A stretch of DNA of 31,306 nucleotides from a virus: positions 1-31,306 of the IMG/VR virus record IMGVR_UViG_3300035070_002215. The stretch is one strand, 5' to 3'. The translations under genes and the position numbers were made by a program. The notes beneath the pieces are model-generated. The model worked only from the letters and a program-made list of their open reading frames with translations. It had not been told where the DNA came from and did not search any database. Below are positions 7,511-14,767 of this stretch, one piece after another; position 1 is the first letter of the stretch, and every line of letters starts with the position of its first letter.

Positions 7511-9661
7511 ATGCCTTTGACAAATGTACAAATACAACCTGGTTTTAATAAGCAAGTTACTCAAACTGGTGCTGAAGGGCAATGGACAGATGGGGATTTT
7601 GTAAGATTTAGGTATGGCCTTCCTGAAAAAATTGGAGGTTGGGAACAAATTTTAAGTGGTACTTTAGTAGGTGCTGCAAGAGAACAATTTATCTGGGCTG
7701 ATTTAGACGGTAGAAGATATGCAGCTATAGGTACAAATAAATTATTAGTTATTTATTATGAAGGAGCATTTTATGATATTACTCCTTTAGGGGTATCTTT
7801 AACTGGTTGTACATTTGATACCGTTAATACATCTGCAACCGTAACTGTAAACAAAGCTGCACACACATTAGAACCTGGAGATTTATTTACATTTACATCT
7901 GTTACTCCACCTTCTGGAGCTGGATATAGTGCAGCAGATTTTGAGACAAATACTTTTCAAGTAATTACAGTACCTAATAGTGATTCATTTACAATTACTA
8001 TGGCATCAGCAGCTGGTACTACTGTAAACGGTAGTGGAACAGCTACAGTAAATCCATACATAAAACCAGGAACTTTAGGGTTCACTTATGGTTTTGGTTG
8101 GGGCACTGGATTATTTGGTGGAGGTCAGCAAGTTTTTGGAACTTTAAACGGAGCTTTACTAGATGATACTGCGGGAACAGGCGGTTCAGGAACATCAATT
8201 ACATTAGTTTCTACGACAGGATTTCCAACTTCAGGAACTATTAAAGTTGGCACAGAATTTATTTCTTATACTGGTATATCGTCAAATGATTTAACAGGTA
8301 TCACTAGAGGTGTTGCTGGCACAAGGACTGCGCACTTATCTGGAGCAGGTGTTGAATATTATACTGGTTGGGGTGAAGCGTCTTTATCACAAACTTTAAC
8401 AATTGATCCAGCCTCGTGGTCATTAGATAATTTTGGAGAAAAATTAATTGCAACAGTAAAAAATGGTAAATCTTTTGAATGGAATCCTATTAATTCTAAT
8501 CCAAGTGCACTGACAACTAGGGCTACAGTAATTAGTAATGCTCCAACAGCGTCTGTTATGTCTTTAGTTTCTGATAGAGACAGACACCTTTTTATGTTAG
8601 GAACTGAAACTACAATTGGTTCTCCAGGCACTCAGGATAAAATGTTTATAAGATTTTCGGATCAAGAAGATATTTCTGACTATACTCCAACCTCAGTTAA
8701 CACTGCAGGTTTTTTTAGATTAGATTCTGGCACAAAAATAGTTGGTGCAATAAAAGGTAAAGATTATACATTTGTTTTAACTGATAGCTCTGCATATGTT
8801 ATTCAATTTGTTGGTCCACCTTTTACTTTTTCAGTAAGACAAGTAGGTTCAAATTGTGGATGCATTGGTCAACATGCAATGAAATATGTAAATGGTGCAG
8901 TGTACTGGATGGGAGAATCTGGAGGATTTTTTGTTTTTGATGGTACTGTAAAAGCTTTACCATGTTTAGTAGAAGATTTTGTTTTTACAACAAAGGGAGA
9001 CAACTTGGGTGTAAATTATCAAGGGGGAGAATCTGTTTATGCTGGATTAAATCACCTTTATGAAGAGATTACTTGGTTCTATCCAAAAAGTGGATCTAGT
9101 GAAGTAGACAGATGTGTTACTTACAATTATCAAAATAATACTTGGACTACTGGTTCATTAGCAAGAACTACTTGGTCAGATGCAAGTTTGTATGATGTTC
9201 CCTACGCAACTGAATTTAATTCGACTGCAGTAGCTACATTTCCTACTGTTCAAGGGATAACAAATTTAAACGGGTCTACAACTTATTATGCACATGAAAT
9301 AGGAAATAATGAAGTTGACTCTGCGGGTAATAAAACTGCTATACCAGCTTTTATACAATCTGGAGACTTTGATTTATCACAAGGTGGAGATGGACAATTT
9401 TTTATGAGCATAAGAAGATTTATTCCTGACTTTAAATTAATTACTGGAGATGCACAAATAACTATTAACTTAAGAAGGTTTCCGTCTGACACTGCATCAT
9501 CCTCGCCTCTCGGACCTTTTACAGTGAATAGCACTACAGAAAAAGTAGACACAAGAGCAAGATCAAGATTTGCTAGTATAAAAGTAGCTAATTTATCTAC
9601 TGATCAAAATTGGAGATATGGTACTTTTAGAGCTGACGTGCAACCTGATGGAATGAGATAA
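7511..9661 (+). CDS. Large tail nozzle / DNA-stabilisation-like protein
   Basis: A 716-residue protein. Its start (residues about 8-42, QPGFNKQVTQTGAEGQW then DGDFVRFRYGLPEKIGGW) is characteristic of a marine podovirus protein that I equate with nozzle proteins (P22 gp10 and T7 gp12 type), which build the tail end as a beta-propeller. Propeller-like strands are visible, for example around residues 447-480 (CGCIGQHAMKYVNGAVYWMG, then GGFFVFDGT). Residues about 228-281 carry a beta-rich insert related to the one in the 238-1149 protein. The C-terminal part (SIRRFIPDFKLITGDAQITI) is probably another beta domain. No Shine-Dalgarno site precedes the ATG. Equivalence to P22 or T7 proteins is inferred from size, position and strand pattern. 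Confidence 0.7.
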   Translation: MPLTNVQIQPGFNKQVTQTGAEGQWTDGDFVRFRYGLPEKIGGWEQILSGTLVGAAREQFIWADLDGRRYAAIGTNKLLVIYYEGAFYDITPLGVSLTGCTFDTVNTSATVTVNKAAHTLEPGDLFTFTSVTPPSGAGYSAADFETNTFQVITVPNSDSFTITMASAAGTTVNGSGTATVNPYIKPGTLGFTYGFGWGTGLFGGGQQVFGTLNGALLDDTAGTGGSGTSITLVSTTGFPTSGTIKVGTEFISYTGISSNDLTGITRGVAGTRTAHLSGAGVEYYTGWGEASLSQTLTIDPASWSLDNFGEKLIATVKNGKSFEWNPINSNPSALTTRATVISNAPTASVMSLVSDRDRHLFMLGTETTIGSPGTQDKMFIRFSDQEDISDYTPTSVNTAGFFRLDSGTKIVGAIKGKDYTFVLTDSSAYVIQFVGPPFTFSVRQVGSNCGCIGQHAMKYVNGAVYWMGESGGFFVFDGTVKALPCLVEDFVFTTKGDNLGVNYQGGESVYAGLNHLYEEITWFYPKSGSSEVDRCVTYNYQNNTWTTGSLARTTWSDASLYDVPYATEFNSTAVATFPTVQGITNLNGSTTYYAHEIGNNEVDSAGNKTAIPAFIQSGDFDLSQGGDGQFFMSIRRFIPDFKLITGDAQITINLRRFPSDTASSSPLGPFTVNSTTEKVDTRARSRFASIKVANLSTDQNWRYGTFRADVQPDGMR

Positions 9662-9825
9662 TGGCAAGAGTAGACATAGTTATACCAGAACCAAGTACAG
9701 TTTATACTGAAGAAAATCAAAGACAAATAAATCAGTCTTTACGAACGATGCAAGATAAGTTAAATACTTCTTATCAACAAGAATTAAAAAATGAACAAGA
9801 TGCTTTCAATTACTTTTTATCATGA
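9661..9825 (+). CDS. Small helical protein, unknown
   Basis: A 54-residue ORF starting in a TAATG overlap with the nozzle gene and ending in an ATGA overlap with the next gene, which strongly supports translation. After a short proline-containing beta start (ARVDIVIPEPSTVY) it is polar and helical, Gln/Asn/Glu-rich, ending FNYFLS. This resembles a short coiled-coil. Probably a minor virion or assembly protein by position only. Confidence 0.6.
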   Translation: MARVDIVIPEPSTVYTEENQRQINQSLRTMQDKLNTSYQQELKNEQDAFNYFLS

Positions 9826-10172
9826 CAATTAGATACAAAAATCAAGGTTTTAAACAAGCAGGAACAGGTAAGACTACGGTGTTTACATGTCCTAGTGATG
9901 CAACAGTTATAGTCAAAAGTGTTTACTGTGTAAACAATGATGCTTCTTCTGCTATTTTAGTAAATATGAATTTAGTAGACTCTTCTGATTCAAGCACAGA
10001 GTATGAATTTTTCAGAGATGATTTGGCTGCAAAATCACAAGTAAATGCTACTCCACAAGGTTTAAATTTAGAAGCAGGTGATGCAATAACAGTGACAGCA
10101 GCTACGGGAAGTAATAAAATTCAAGGTGCTATAAGTTATGCTCAAATAGATAGATCACAAGAAAATGGCTAG
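9822..10172 (+). CDS. Small beta-rich virion-type protein
   Basis: A 116-residue protein. It reads as a beta sandwich: RYKNQGFKQAGTGKTTVFTC, ATVIVKSVYCVNN, AILVNMNLVDS, then GLNLEAGDAITVTAATGSNKIQ. The GTGKT-like string is not a Walker A motif: no hydrophobic strand leads into it and there is no partner motif. Such proteins are common near tail nozzle genes in marine phages and may be tail or decoration components. It overlaps neighbours at both ends (4 and 8 nt). Confidence 0.6.
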   Translation: MTIRYKNQGFKQAGTGKTTVFTCPSDATVIVKSVYCVNNDASSAILVNMNLVDSSDSSTEYEFFRDDLAAKSQVNATPQGLNLEAGDAITVTAATGSNKIQGAISYAQIDRSQENG

Positions 10173-10296
10173 ACAAAAATTTGTAAGCTATACCCCAAGA
10201 CCAAAACCTAGGAAGCGTCCCGGTAGGCATAAAAAATCGCTTTCAAAATCAGAGAAAAGGAGTTATAAAAAATATAATCGTCAAGGACGTGCATGA
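10165..10296 (+). CDS. Very basic 43-residue protein
   Basis: An ORF of 43 codons with ATG 10165 overlapping the preceding gene by 8 nt and its TGA in an ATGA overlap with the next gene. About 40% of residues are Lys or Arg, with TPRPKPRKRPGRHKKSLSKS in the middle and RSYKKYNRQGRA at the end. It resembles a small arginine/lysine-rich protein I associate with the tail region of marine phages. Binding nucleic acid, or acting as a packaged DNA-neutralising peptide, is a reasonable inference from charge. Confidence 0.65.
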   Translation: MARQKFVSYTPRPKPRKRPGRHKKSLSKSEKRSYKKYNRQGRA

Positions 10297-10862
10297 AATT
10301 AAAACTTTTTGAAGATTCTATTTTTATAAATCACTTTGATGACCAAAATTTTACTGATCAAGCTTTAGAAGTTTTAAGCAATCATAAAAAATTAAAATAT
10401 AAAATTAAAAAATCTAACGTATTAGGATTTCAAACAGAAAATTTAAATAACGAATTTATTGCAAAAAAAATATTAGATTGGAGCATACAAACATTAGGCG
10501 ATAATTTATTATTTAAAAAAAATATTAATTTAAGATTATTAAATTTTTGGATAAATGAAAATTTTAAATACTCATATAACCAAGTTCATAATCATTGTAA
10601 CTCACATTTTAGTGGTGTTTTTTATTTACAAGTTCCAAAAAACTCAGGTAATATTTTTTTTCTAAGACCAGATTTTACATCTACCATGTTAGATTTATCT
10701 GATTGGTTTTATGCTTCACCGTTAAATATTGAAGAAAAAGAAATACAAAATTATAAAAATCAATTTATTTTATTTCCCTCTACATTTATGCATGGTGTAA
10801 AGATGAATGAAACTAATCATTCAAGAATCACTATATCTTTTAATTTGGCATTACATGATTAA
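10293..10862 (+). CDS. Putative 2OG-Fe(II) oxygenase (PF13759-like)
   Basis: A 189-residue protein coupled to the preceding gene by ATGA. The core matches the short phage oxygenase family with a HNH-type metal site: SYNQVHNHCNSHFSGVFYLQ (His99, His101), SGNIFFLRP, then FILFPSTFMHGVKMN (His167), and SRITISFN (Arg178). In this family the first pair is H-x-H rather than the usual H-x-D as I recall it, so the reading here is family-normal. The N-terminal 90 residues are Lys/Asn-rich and less conserved. Substrate unknown. A similar protein is encoded at 26482, but the two are clearly diverged. Confidence 0.75.
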   Translation: MKLKLFEDSIFINHFDDQNFTDQALEVLSNHKKLKYKIKKSNVLGFQTENLNNEFIAKKILDWSIQTLGDNLLFKKNINLRLLNFWINENFKYSYNQVHNHCNSHFSGVFYLQVPKNSGNIFFLRPDFTSTMLDLSDWFYASPLNIEEKEIQNYKNQFILFPSTFMHGVKMNETNHSRITISFNLALHD

Positions 10863-11400
10863 TTTAAATTTAGTACAAGACATTGTAAGTAAAATACAAA
10901 TAGATATTAATGAAATAAATATTTTAGATGCTTTACAAAATAGAAAAAGATGGCCTCAGTATTATCCTTGGGGTCAACCATCTGTTGAGATTATAAATAA
11001 CAACGAAAACAGCACAAATTTTTTTTTCGAAATAGATGGTTATTTAGATTATGAAAAATGGAAAAACTTTTACAATCTAGGTTATACCACTATTATTTCA
11101 AATGTTTTAGACTTAAATAATGATTTAAGAAAATTAGATAAATTACTTATAGATGCGACTGGTTTAAAAATAAATGCTAATTTATATTTTTCACAACCAG
11201 GACAAATTCCAAGTTTTTCAAAACATCTTCATAATTATGATGTTATTGTAAAACAAATTTATGGTGAATCGTCTTGGGTAATAGATAACAAAGAATTTAT
11301 TATTCAAAAAAATGATACTTGCTTAATTCCTAAAAATACGTATCATCAAGTAATAAGTAAAAAAAATAAAAAACTATCATTAACTATAAATATACAATGA
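10855..11400 (+). CDS. JmjC-like cupin protein with H-x-H metal pair
   Basis: From ATG 10855, overlapping the preceding stop by 8 nt, the protein has 181 residues; an ATG at 10807 would make the overlap 56 nt and is less likely. The stretch LYFSQPGQIPSFSKHLHNYD followed by VIVKQIYGESSW is the core of JmjC/cupin_4 hydroxylases (YcfD type, where H-x-D-x-x-D-V is typical). Here the first metal pair reads His124-x-His126, with Asp129 kept. The distal ligand is His164 in IPKNTYHQV. The fold call is good; activity with the altered pair is uncertain. Relatives hydroxylate ribosomal proteins or other protein side chains. It shares its operon with an oxygenase and two glycosyltransferases. Confidence 0.65.
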   Translation: MINLNLVQDIVSKIQIDINEINILDALQNRKRWPQYYPWGQPSVEIINNNENSTNFFFEIDGYLDYEKWKNFYNLGYTTIISNVLDLNNDLRKLDKLLIDATGLKINANLYFSQPGQIPSFSKHLHNYDVIVKQIYGESSWVIDNKEFIIQKNDTCLIPKNTYHQVISKKNKKLSLTINIQ

Positions 11401-11594
11401 AAGATTTACCAAAAATTCCAGTAGAAACTAAAGAAATAATTAAAAATAAAAGAACAGGTAAGATCTATGCAAATCAAAAAGAATTTGATGATGATGTAGC
11501 AGATCCAAATACTGATACTACTAAAGAAGATTTTAGACAAGATTTAGAAGTAAAAGTTACAAAAGTATCACTAGGGGCTATGACTAGAAAATAA
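11397..11594 (+). CDS. Small acidic/lysine-rich protein, unknown
   Basis: A 65-residue protein linked by ATGA to the cupin gene and by TAATG to the glycosyltransferase gene. It contains KNKRTGKIYANQKEFDDDVA, then an acidic stretch and LEVKVTKVSLGAMTRK. The type is familiar from structural regions of marine phages, always small and of unknown function. Its position inside the modification cassette may simply reflect an older structural gene that the cassette has grown around. Confidence 0.6.
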   Translation: MKDLPKIPVETKEIIKNKRTGKIYANQKEFDDDVADPNTDTTKEDFRQDLEVKVTKVSLGAMTRK

Positions 11595-12523
11595 TGGAAC
11601 CCAGAGGCGCAACAGAATTACAAATGGAAATGTTGGAAAGACATGTTGCAAAAGAAATTCTAGATGAAGTTCAAATTTGTACTTCTATACCAGGTAAAGT
11701 TCCAATAGATTCAAATAAATTAAATTTGCTTTGGCAAAAAAATTCTTGGGACCAACCTAATCTTCAAGAGTTTTTTAGAAACAAAGAAAGACATAAAGAA
11801 TATGATTGGTATGTTTTTAACAGTCATTGGAATTATGAAAAATTTAGATATTTTTTTGATATTCCAACTGATAGATCAATAGTAATAAAAAATGGAATTG
11901 AAGAATTTCCAATAAGAAAAATATATAAAAAAGGAGAACCTATTAAATTAGTTCATCACTGCACACCGTGGAGGGGGTTAAATGTTTTATTAAGAGCAAT
12001 GCAAGAAATTAAAGATCCAAATATAACATTGGATGTTTATTCTTCTTCACAAATATATGGTAGTGAATTTAGTGAAAATCATGATGAAGAATTTTTACCT
12101 CTCTATGAACAAGCAAAAAATTTACCTAACGTAAACTATATTGGTTACAAACCAAATGAGTTTATAAAAGAAATGATGCCTAATTATGATATGTTTGTTT
12201 ATCCTTGTATTTTTGAAGAAACATCTTGTGTGTCTGCATTAGAAGCATTATCAGCTGGGGTTCATGTCATAACAAACAATTTTGGAGCTTTATATGAAAC
12301 TTGTGCTGAATGGCCAGTTTATGTAAACTATTCAACTAACTACGAACAAATGGCAATTGATACAGCTTGTGCTATTAACACTGCTGCAAATTACTTACAT
12401 GAAGAATCTGTTCAAGAACATCTAAATGAACAACAAAAATATTTTAAAAAATTTTATAACTGGGAAAAGAAAGGTCAAGAATGGACATCATTTTTGAAAG
12501 GCGCACTCAATGACAGAAAATAA
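11594..12523 (+). CDS. GT-B glycosyltransferase (family 4-like)
   Basis: A 309-residue protein. The N-terminus has PRGATELQMEML, the short form of the donor-side loop of GT4 enzymes. Residues about 96-130 (VIKNGIEEFP, LVHHCTPWRGLNVLLRAM) and FEETSCVSALEALSAGV (Glu209 and Glu217, the E-x7-E signature) make the sugar-nucleotide binding half of a GT-B fold. The N-terminal Rossmann domain looks short compared with the usual 350-400 residue enzymes. It should transfer a sugar from a nucleotide-sugar to an unknown acceptor in the cytoplasm. The ORF overlaps the next glycosyltransferase by 14 nt, so the two are probably made together. There is no membrane anchor. Confidence 0.8.
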   Translation: MEPRGATELQMEMLERHVAKEILDEVQICTSIPGKVPIDSNKLNLLWQKNSWDQPNLQEFFRNKERHKEYDWYVFNSHWNYEKFRYFFDIPTDRSIVIKNGIEEFPIRKIYKKGEPIKLVHHCTPWRGLNVLLRAMQEIKDPNITLDVYSSSQIYGSEFSENHDEEFLPLYEQAKNLPNVNYIGYKPNEFIKEMMPNYDMFVYPCIFEETSCVSALEALSAGVHVITNNFGALYETCAEWPVYVNYSTNYEQMAIDTACAINTAANYLHEESVQEHLNEQQKYFKKFYNWEKKGQEWTSFLKGALNDRK

Positions 12524-13394
12524 TCAATTTATAAATGAAGATACATACCAAACATTAACAGAATTAAAAACAGATCCACAACCTCATGAAAAAGCAGTAA
12601 TGCCTTTGTGGAAAGAAAAATCAAAACAAGATAAACCTAAAGCTCCATACTCTGTCTTTGTAGCTACACCAGTTCATAGCGATTGCTCAATACATTATGC
12701 ACAAGCTTTATTAGAGTTTCAAAAACTAGCTTTAGATAAAGGAGTTGAAACACAATTTTGTTTGTTAAAATCTTCTCTTATTACTCAAGGTCGAAACTTA
12801 TGTGTTTCAAGTTTTTTAGAAAGTAAACATACTCACATGTTATTTATAGACTCTGATATTTATTTTCATTCGCCATCTATATTTAAAATGATTGAAAAAG
12901 ACAAAGACTTAATTTCTATTCCTTATCCTTTAAAAGTTATGATGTGGGATAAATTATTTACAAAAATTCAACAAGGTAAAGTTAAGCATCCTAAAGATTT
13001 AAAAAAATGGCTTAACACATATCCCATGAGAGTAGATAATCCAGATAGTATAAAGTTAGATAATGGAGTCATGGAAGTAACACATAGTCCGACTGGATGT
13101 ATGTTAATTAAAAGATCAGTTTTTGAAAAAATGATTGAAAAATATCCAGATAAGGGAATTGTGCAAAAAACAGTAATTAACGGGGAGTATGTCGATAGAC
13201 CACATATGTGGAACTTCTTTGATTGTCTACACGATCCAGTGACTAAATCATATTTAGGAGAAGACTTTAGTTTTTGTAAACTTTGGAAAGACATAGGTGG
13301 CAAATGTTATGCTTATGTTGAGTCTGGAATAGTGCATATTGGGGAACATGCTTATGAAGGTCGTTTTGTTGATGAGTTGATAACCAAGACTTAA
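12510..13394 (+). CDS. GT-A glycosyltransferase-like protein
   Basis: A 294-residue protein. After about 45 polar residues comes YSVFVATPVHSDCSIHYAQA, a GT-A beginning, then ITQGRNLCVSSFL, HMLFIDSDIYF with Asp114-x-Asp116 (metal/nucleotide-sugar binding), SPTGCMLIKRSVF, and GEDFSFCKLWKDIGG (Glu251, Asp252 as candidate catalytic acids) followed by IVHIGEHAYEG. This is the standard order of strand, DxD, acceptor loop and ED motif. No transmembrane segment is seen. With the preceding gene it forms a two-enzyme glycosylation cassette inside the virion region. The sugar and acceptor cannot be read from the sequence. Confidence 0.8.
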   Translation: MTENNQFINEDTYQTLTELKTDPQPHEKAVMPLWKEKSKQDKPKAPYSVFVATPVHSDCSIHYAQALLEFQKLALDKGVETQFCLLKSSLITQGRNLCVSSFLESKHTHMLFIDSDIYFHSPSIFKMIEKDKDLISIPYPLKVMMWDKLFTKIQQGKVKHPKDLKKWLNTYPMRVDNPDSIKLDNGVMEVTHSPTGCMLIKRSVFEKMIEKYPDKGIVQKTVINGEYVDRPHMWNFFDCLHDPVTKSYLGEDFSFCKLWKDIGGKCYAYVESGIVHIGEHAYEGRFVDELITKT

Positions 13395-13417
13395 AAAGGT
13401 ATAATGTATGCTATAAT
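13377..13417 (+). promoter_or_regulatory. Strong sigma70-type promoter region for internal virion genes
   Basis: TTGATA (13377-13382), a 17-base spacer and TATAAT (13400-13405) make a near-consensus promoter. A second box, TGCTATAAT (13409-13417), is an extended -10 nine bases further on. Both precede a ribosome site (AGGAAAA, 13419-13425) and ATG 13432. The gap is only 37 bases, so nearly all of it is promoter and leader. Confidence 0.6.
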
Positions 13418-13431
13418 TAGGAAAATAGTAT

Positions 13432-14325
13432 ATGGATCCATTCACATTAGCATTAGCCACATTTGGCGTACAAAAACTTAGAGGTAAATCTACAAAAAGA
13501 GCATTAAGAGATGCTGCCATTATTGGTGGTGGTTCTTATGCGTTAGGAGCTGCAGGAGTAGGAGGTTCAACTTTTACAGGTGCTCCATTATCAAGTGCAA
13601 GAAATTTTTTAGGAATGGGACAAACAACATCTGGTCTTCCACAATTACCTTTTGAAGCTACACAAGGTGCACAGTTTAGAAATCCAGGATATCAAAAAGC
13701 ATTATCAGTTGGAGCAGAAACTCCTCAAGAACCAGGTGGTATTACAAAACTTTTAACAAAAGCAAAAAAGAATCCTTTAGAAACTGCTTTGATTGCTAGT
13801 TCTGTTATTCCATTGTTAGAAGGAGAAGGTGAAGATCCAAAACCAGTTTTTACTGAAGAAGATTATAAACAAGCATACAAAGAACAATCAGGAAAATTAG
13901 AAGGAGCATTTCAACCAGTAGAAAATGCTATGCCATCAAGGTCAGAAGTATTTGGCTCAAATATGTTTTATGCAAATAGTGGAGGTCTTGCAACAGCAAT
14001 ACCAAAATATAATCAAGGTGGTATAAACTATCTTCCATCAAAAATAGATCACAACGAAAATGATGTTAATAATTATGTTAGAGCTGAGGGTTATGTCGAA
14101 GATGGAGCTGGAGCTGGTGACAAGGATGAAGATACAATGTTAGCACAATTAGCTGACGGAGAATTTGTGTCACGTGCAGATGCAGTTTTAGGGGCTGGTA
14201 TTTTATCTGGTGCAGATCCAAAAAGTTTTAAGGGTATGAGAAAAGCTGGTGCAGATTTTTTCTATGATCAACAAAAAAAATTTAAAAGAATTTACGATAT
14301 AGTCAATGCAAGTAAACCAAACTAA
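13432..14325 (+). CDS. Putative internal virion protein
   Basis: A 297-residue protein. Gly/Ala-rich segments near the start (residues 27-52, DAAIIGGGSYALGAAGVGGS) and a helix LLTKAKKNPLETALIASSVI are followed by two GG elements (FYANSGGLATAI and KYNQGGINYLPS, residues 179-202). Residues 233-256 hold EDTMLAQLADGEFVSRADAV, a motif seen in many phage tail or internal virion proteins, then AGADFFYDQQKKFKRIY. It opens the internal-protein block and has its own promoter. A role in the ejected inner core is inferred; no lysozyme or protease motif is visible. Confidence 0.65.
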   Translation: MDPFTLALATFGVQKLRGKSTKRALRDAAIIGGGSYALGAAGVGGSTFTGAPLSSARNFLGMGQTTSGLPQLPFEATQGAQFRNPGYQKALSVGAETPQEPGGITKLLTKAKKNPLETALIASSVIPLLEGEGEDPKPVFTEEDYKQAYKEQSGKLEGAFQPVENAMPSRSEVFGSNMFYANSGGLATAIPKYNQGGINYLPSKIDHNENDVNNYVRAEGYVEDGAGAGDKDEDTMLAQLADGEFVSRADAVLGAGILSGADPKSFKGMRKAGADFFYDQQKKFKRIYDIVNASKPN

Positions 14326-14767
14326 AATAAAAAAACAAGTAGAGGTACTTGAAATTTTTCCAAGGATGCTCAATGAGTATTGGAACTTGGTAGACTTTAT
14401 GTTGAGAGAAGGTTTAAAATATGATGGTGATCCTATGGATATAAGTGATTTGAAAAAATTAATTAAAGAAGGCCAAATGCAATTATTTGTTATGTTTGGT
14501 TCTGATGACGGTATTCAATACAAAGTATTCGGTGTATGTGTTACACGAATCACGGCTCTTCCTAACTTTAATCAATGTGAAGTAATTTTATTAAAAGGAG
14601 AGAAAAGAGATTTATGGCAAGATGATCTTGCAAATACAATAGAAAGACTTGCTAAGACAGCTTCTTGTAAAAGAATTGCTGTTCATGCAAGACCTGGATG
14701 GCAACCTTTTTTAAAAACTAAAGGTTGGGGTGTTAAAAGATATCTATATACAAAGGAGATTAAGTAA
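14306..14767 (+). CDS. GNAT-like protein, possible T7 gp13-type internal protein
   Basis: A 153-residue protein overlapping the previous gene by 20 nt. Alternating strands and helices fit a GNAT fold: LEIFPRMLNEYWNLVDFML, QLFVMFGSDD, YKVFGVCVTRITAL, QCEVILLKGEK, DDLANTIERLAKTASCKRIA and HARPGWQPFLKTKGWGVKRY. The acetyl-CoA binding Q/R-x-x-G-x-G/A loop is not clear, so catalytic activity is doubtful. T7 gp13 is a small GNAT-like protein in a similar gene position, and that comparison is the basis for the call. It is joined by TAATG to the next gene. Confidence 0.6.
   Translation: MQVNQTKIKKQVEVLEIFPRMLNEYWNLVDFMLREGLKYDGDPMDISDLKKLIKEGQMQLFVMFGSDDGIQYKVFGVCVTRITALPNFNQCEVILLKGEKRDLWQDDLANTIERLAKTASCKRIAVHARPGWQPFLKTKGWGVKRYLYTKEIK

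Noticed and set aside
9822-10172. GTGKT string read as Walker A
   Set aside because: No strand-loop-helix context and no partner motif in this 116-residue beta-rich protein.
10807-10855. ATG 10807 as start of the cupin gene
   Set aside because: It would overlap the preceding gene by 56 nt, and the added residues are an out-of-frame reading of that gene's conserved oxygenase end.
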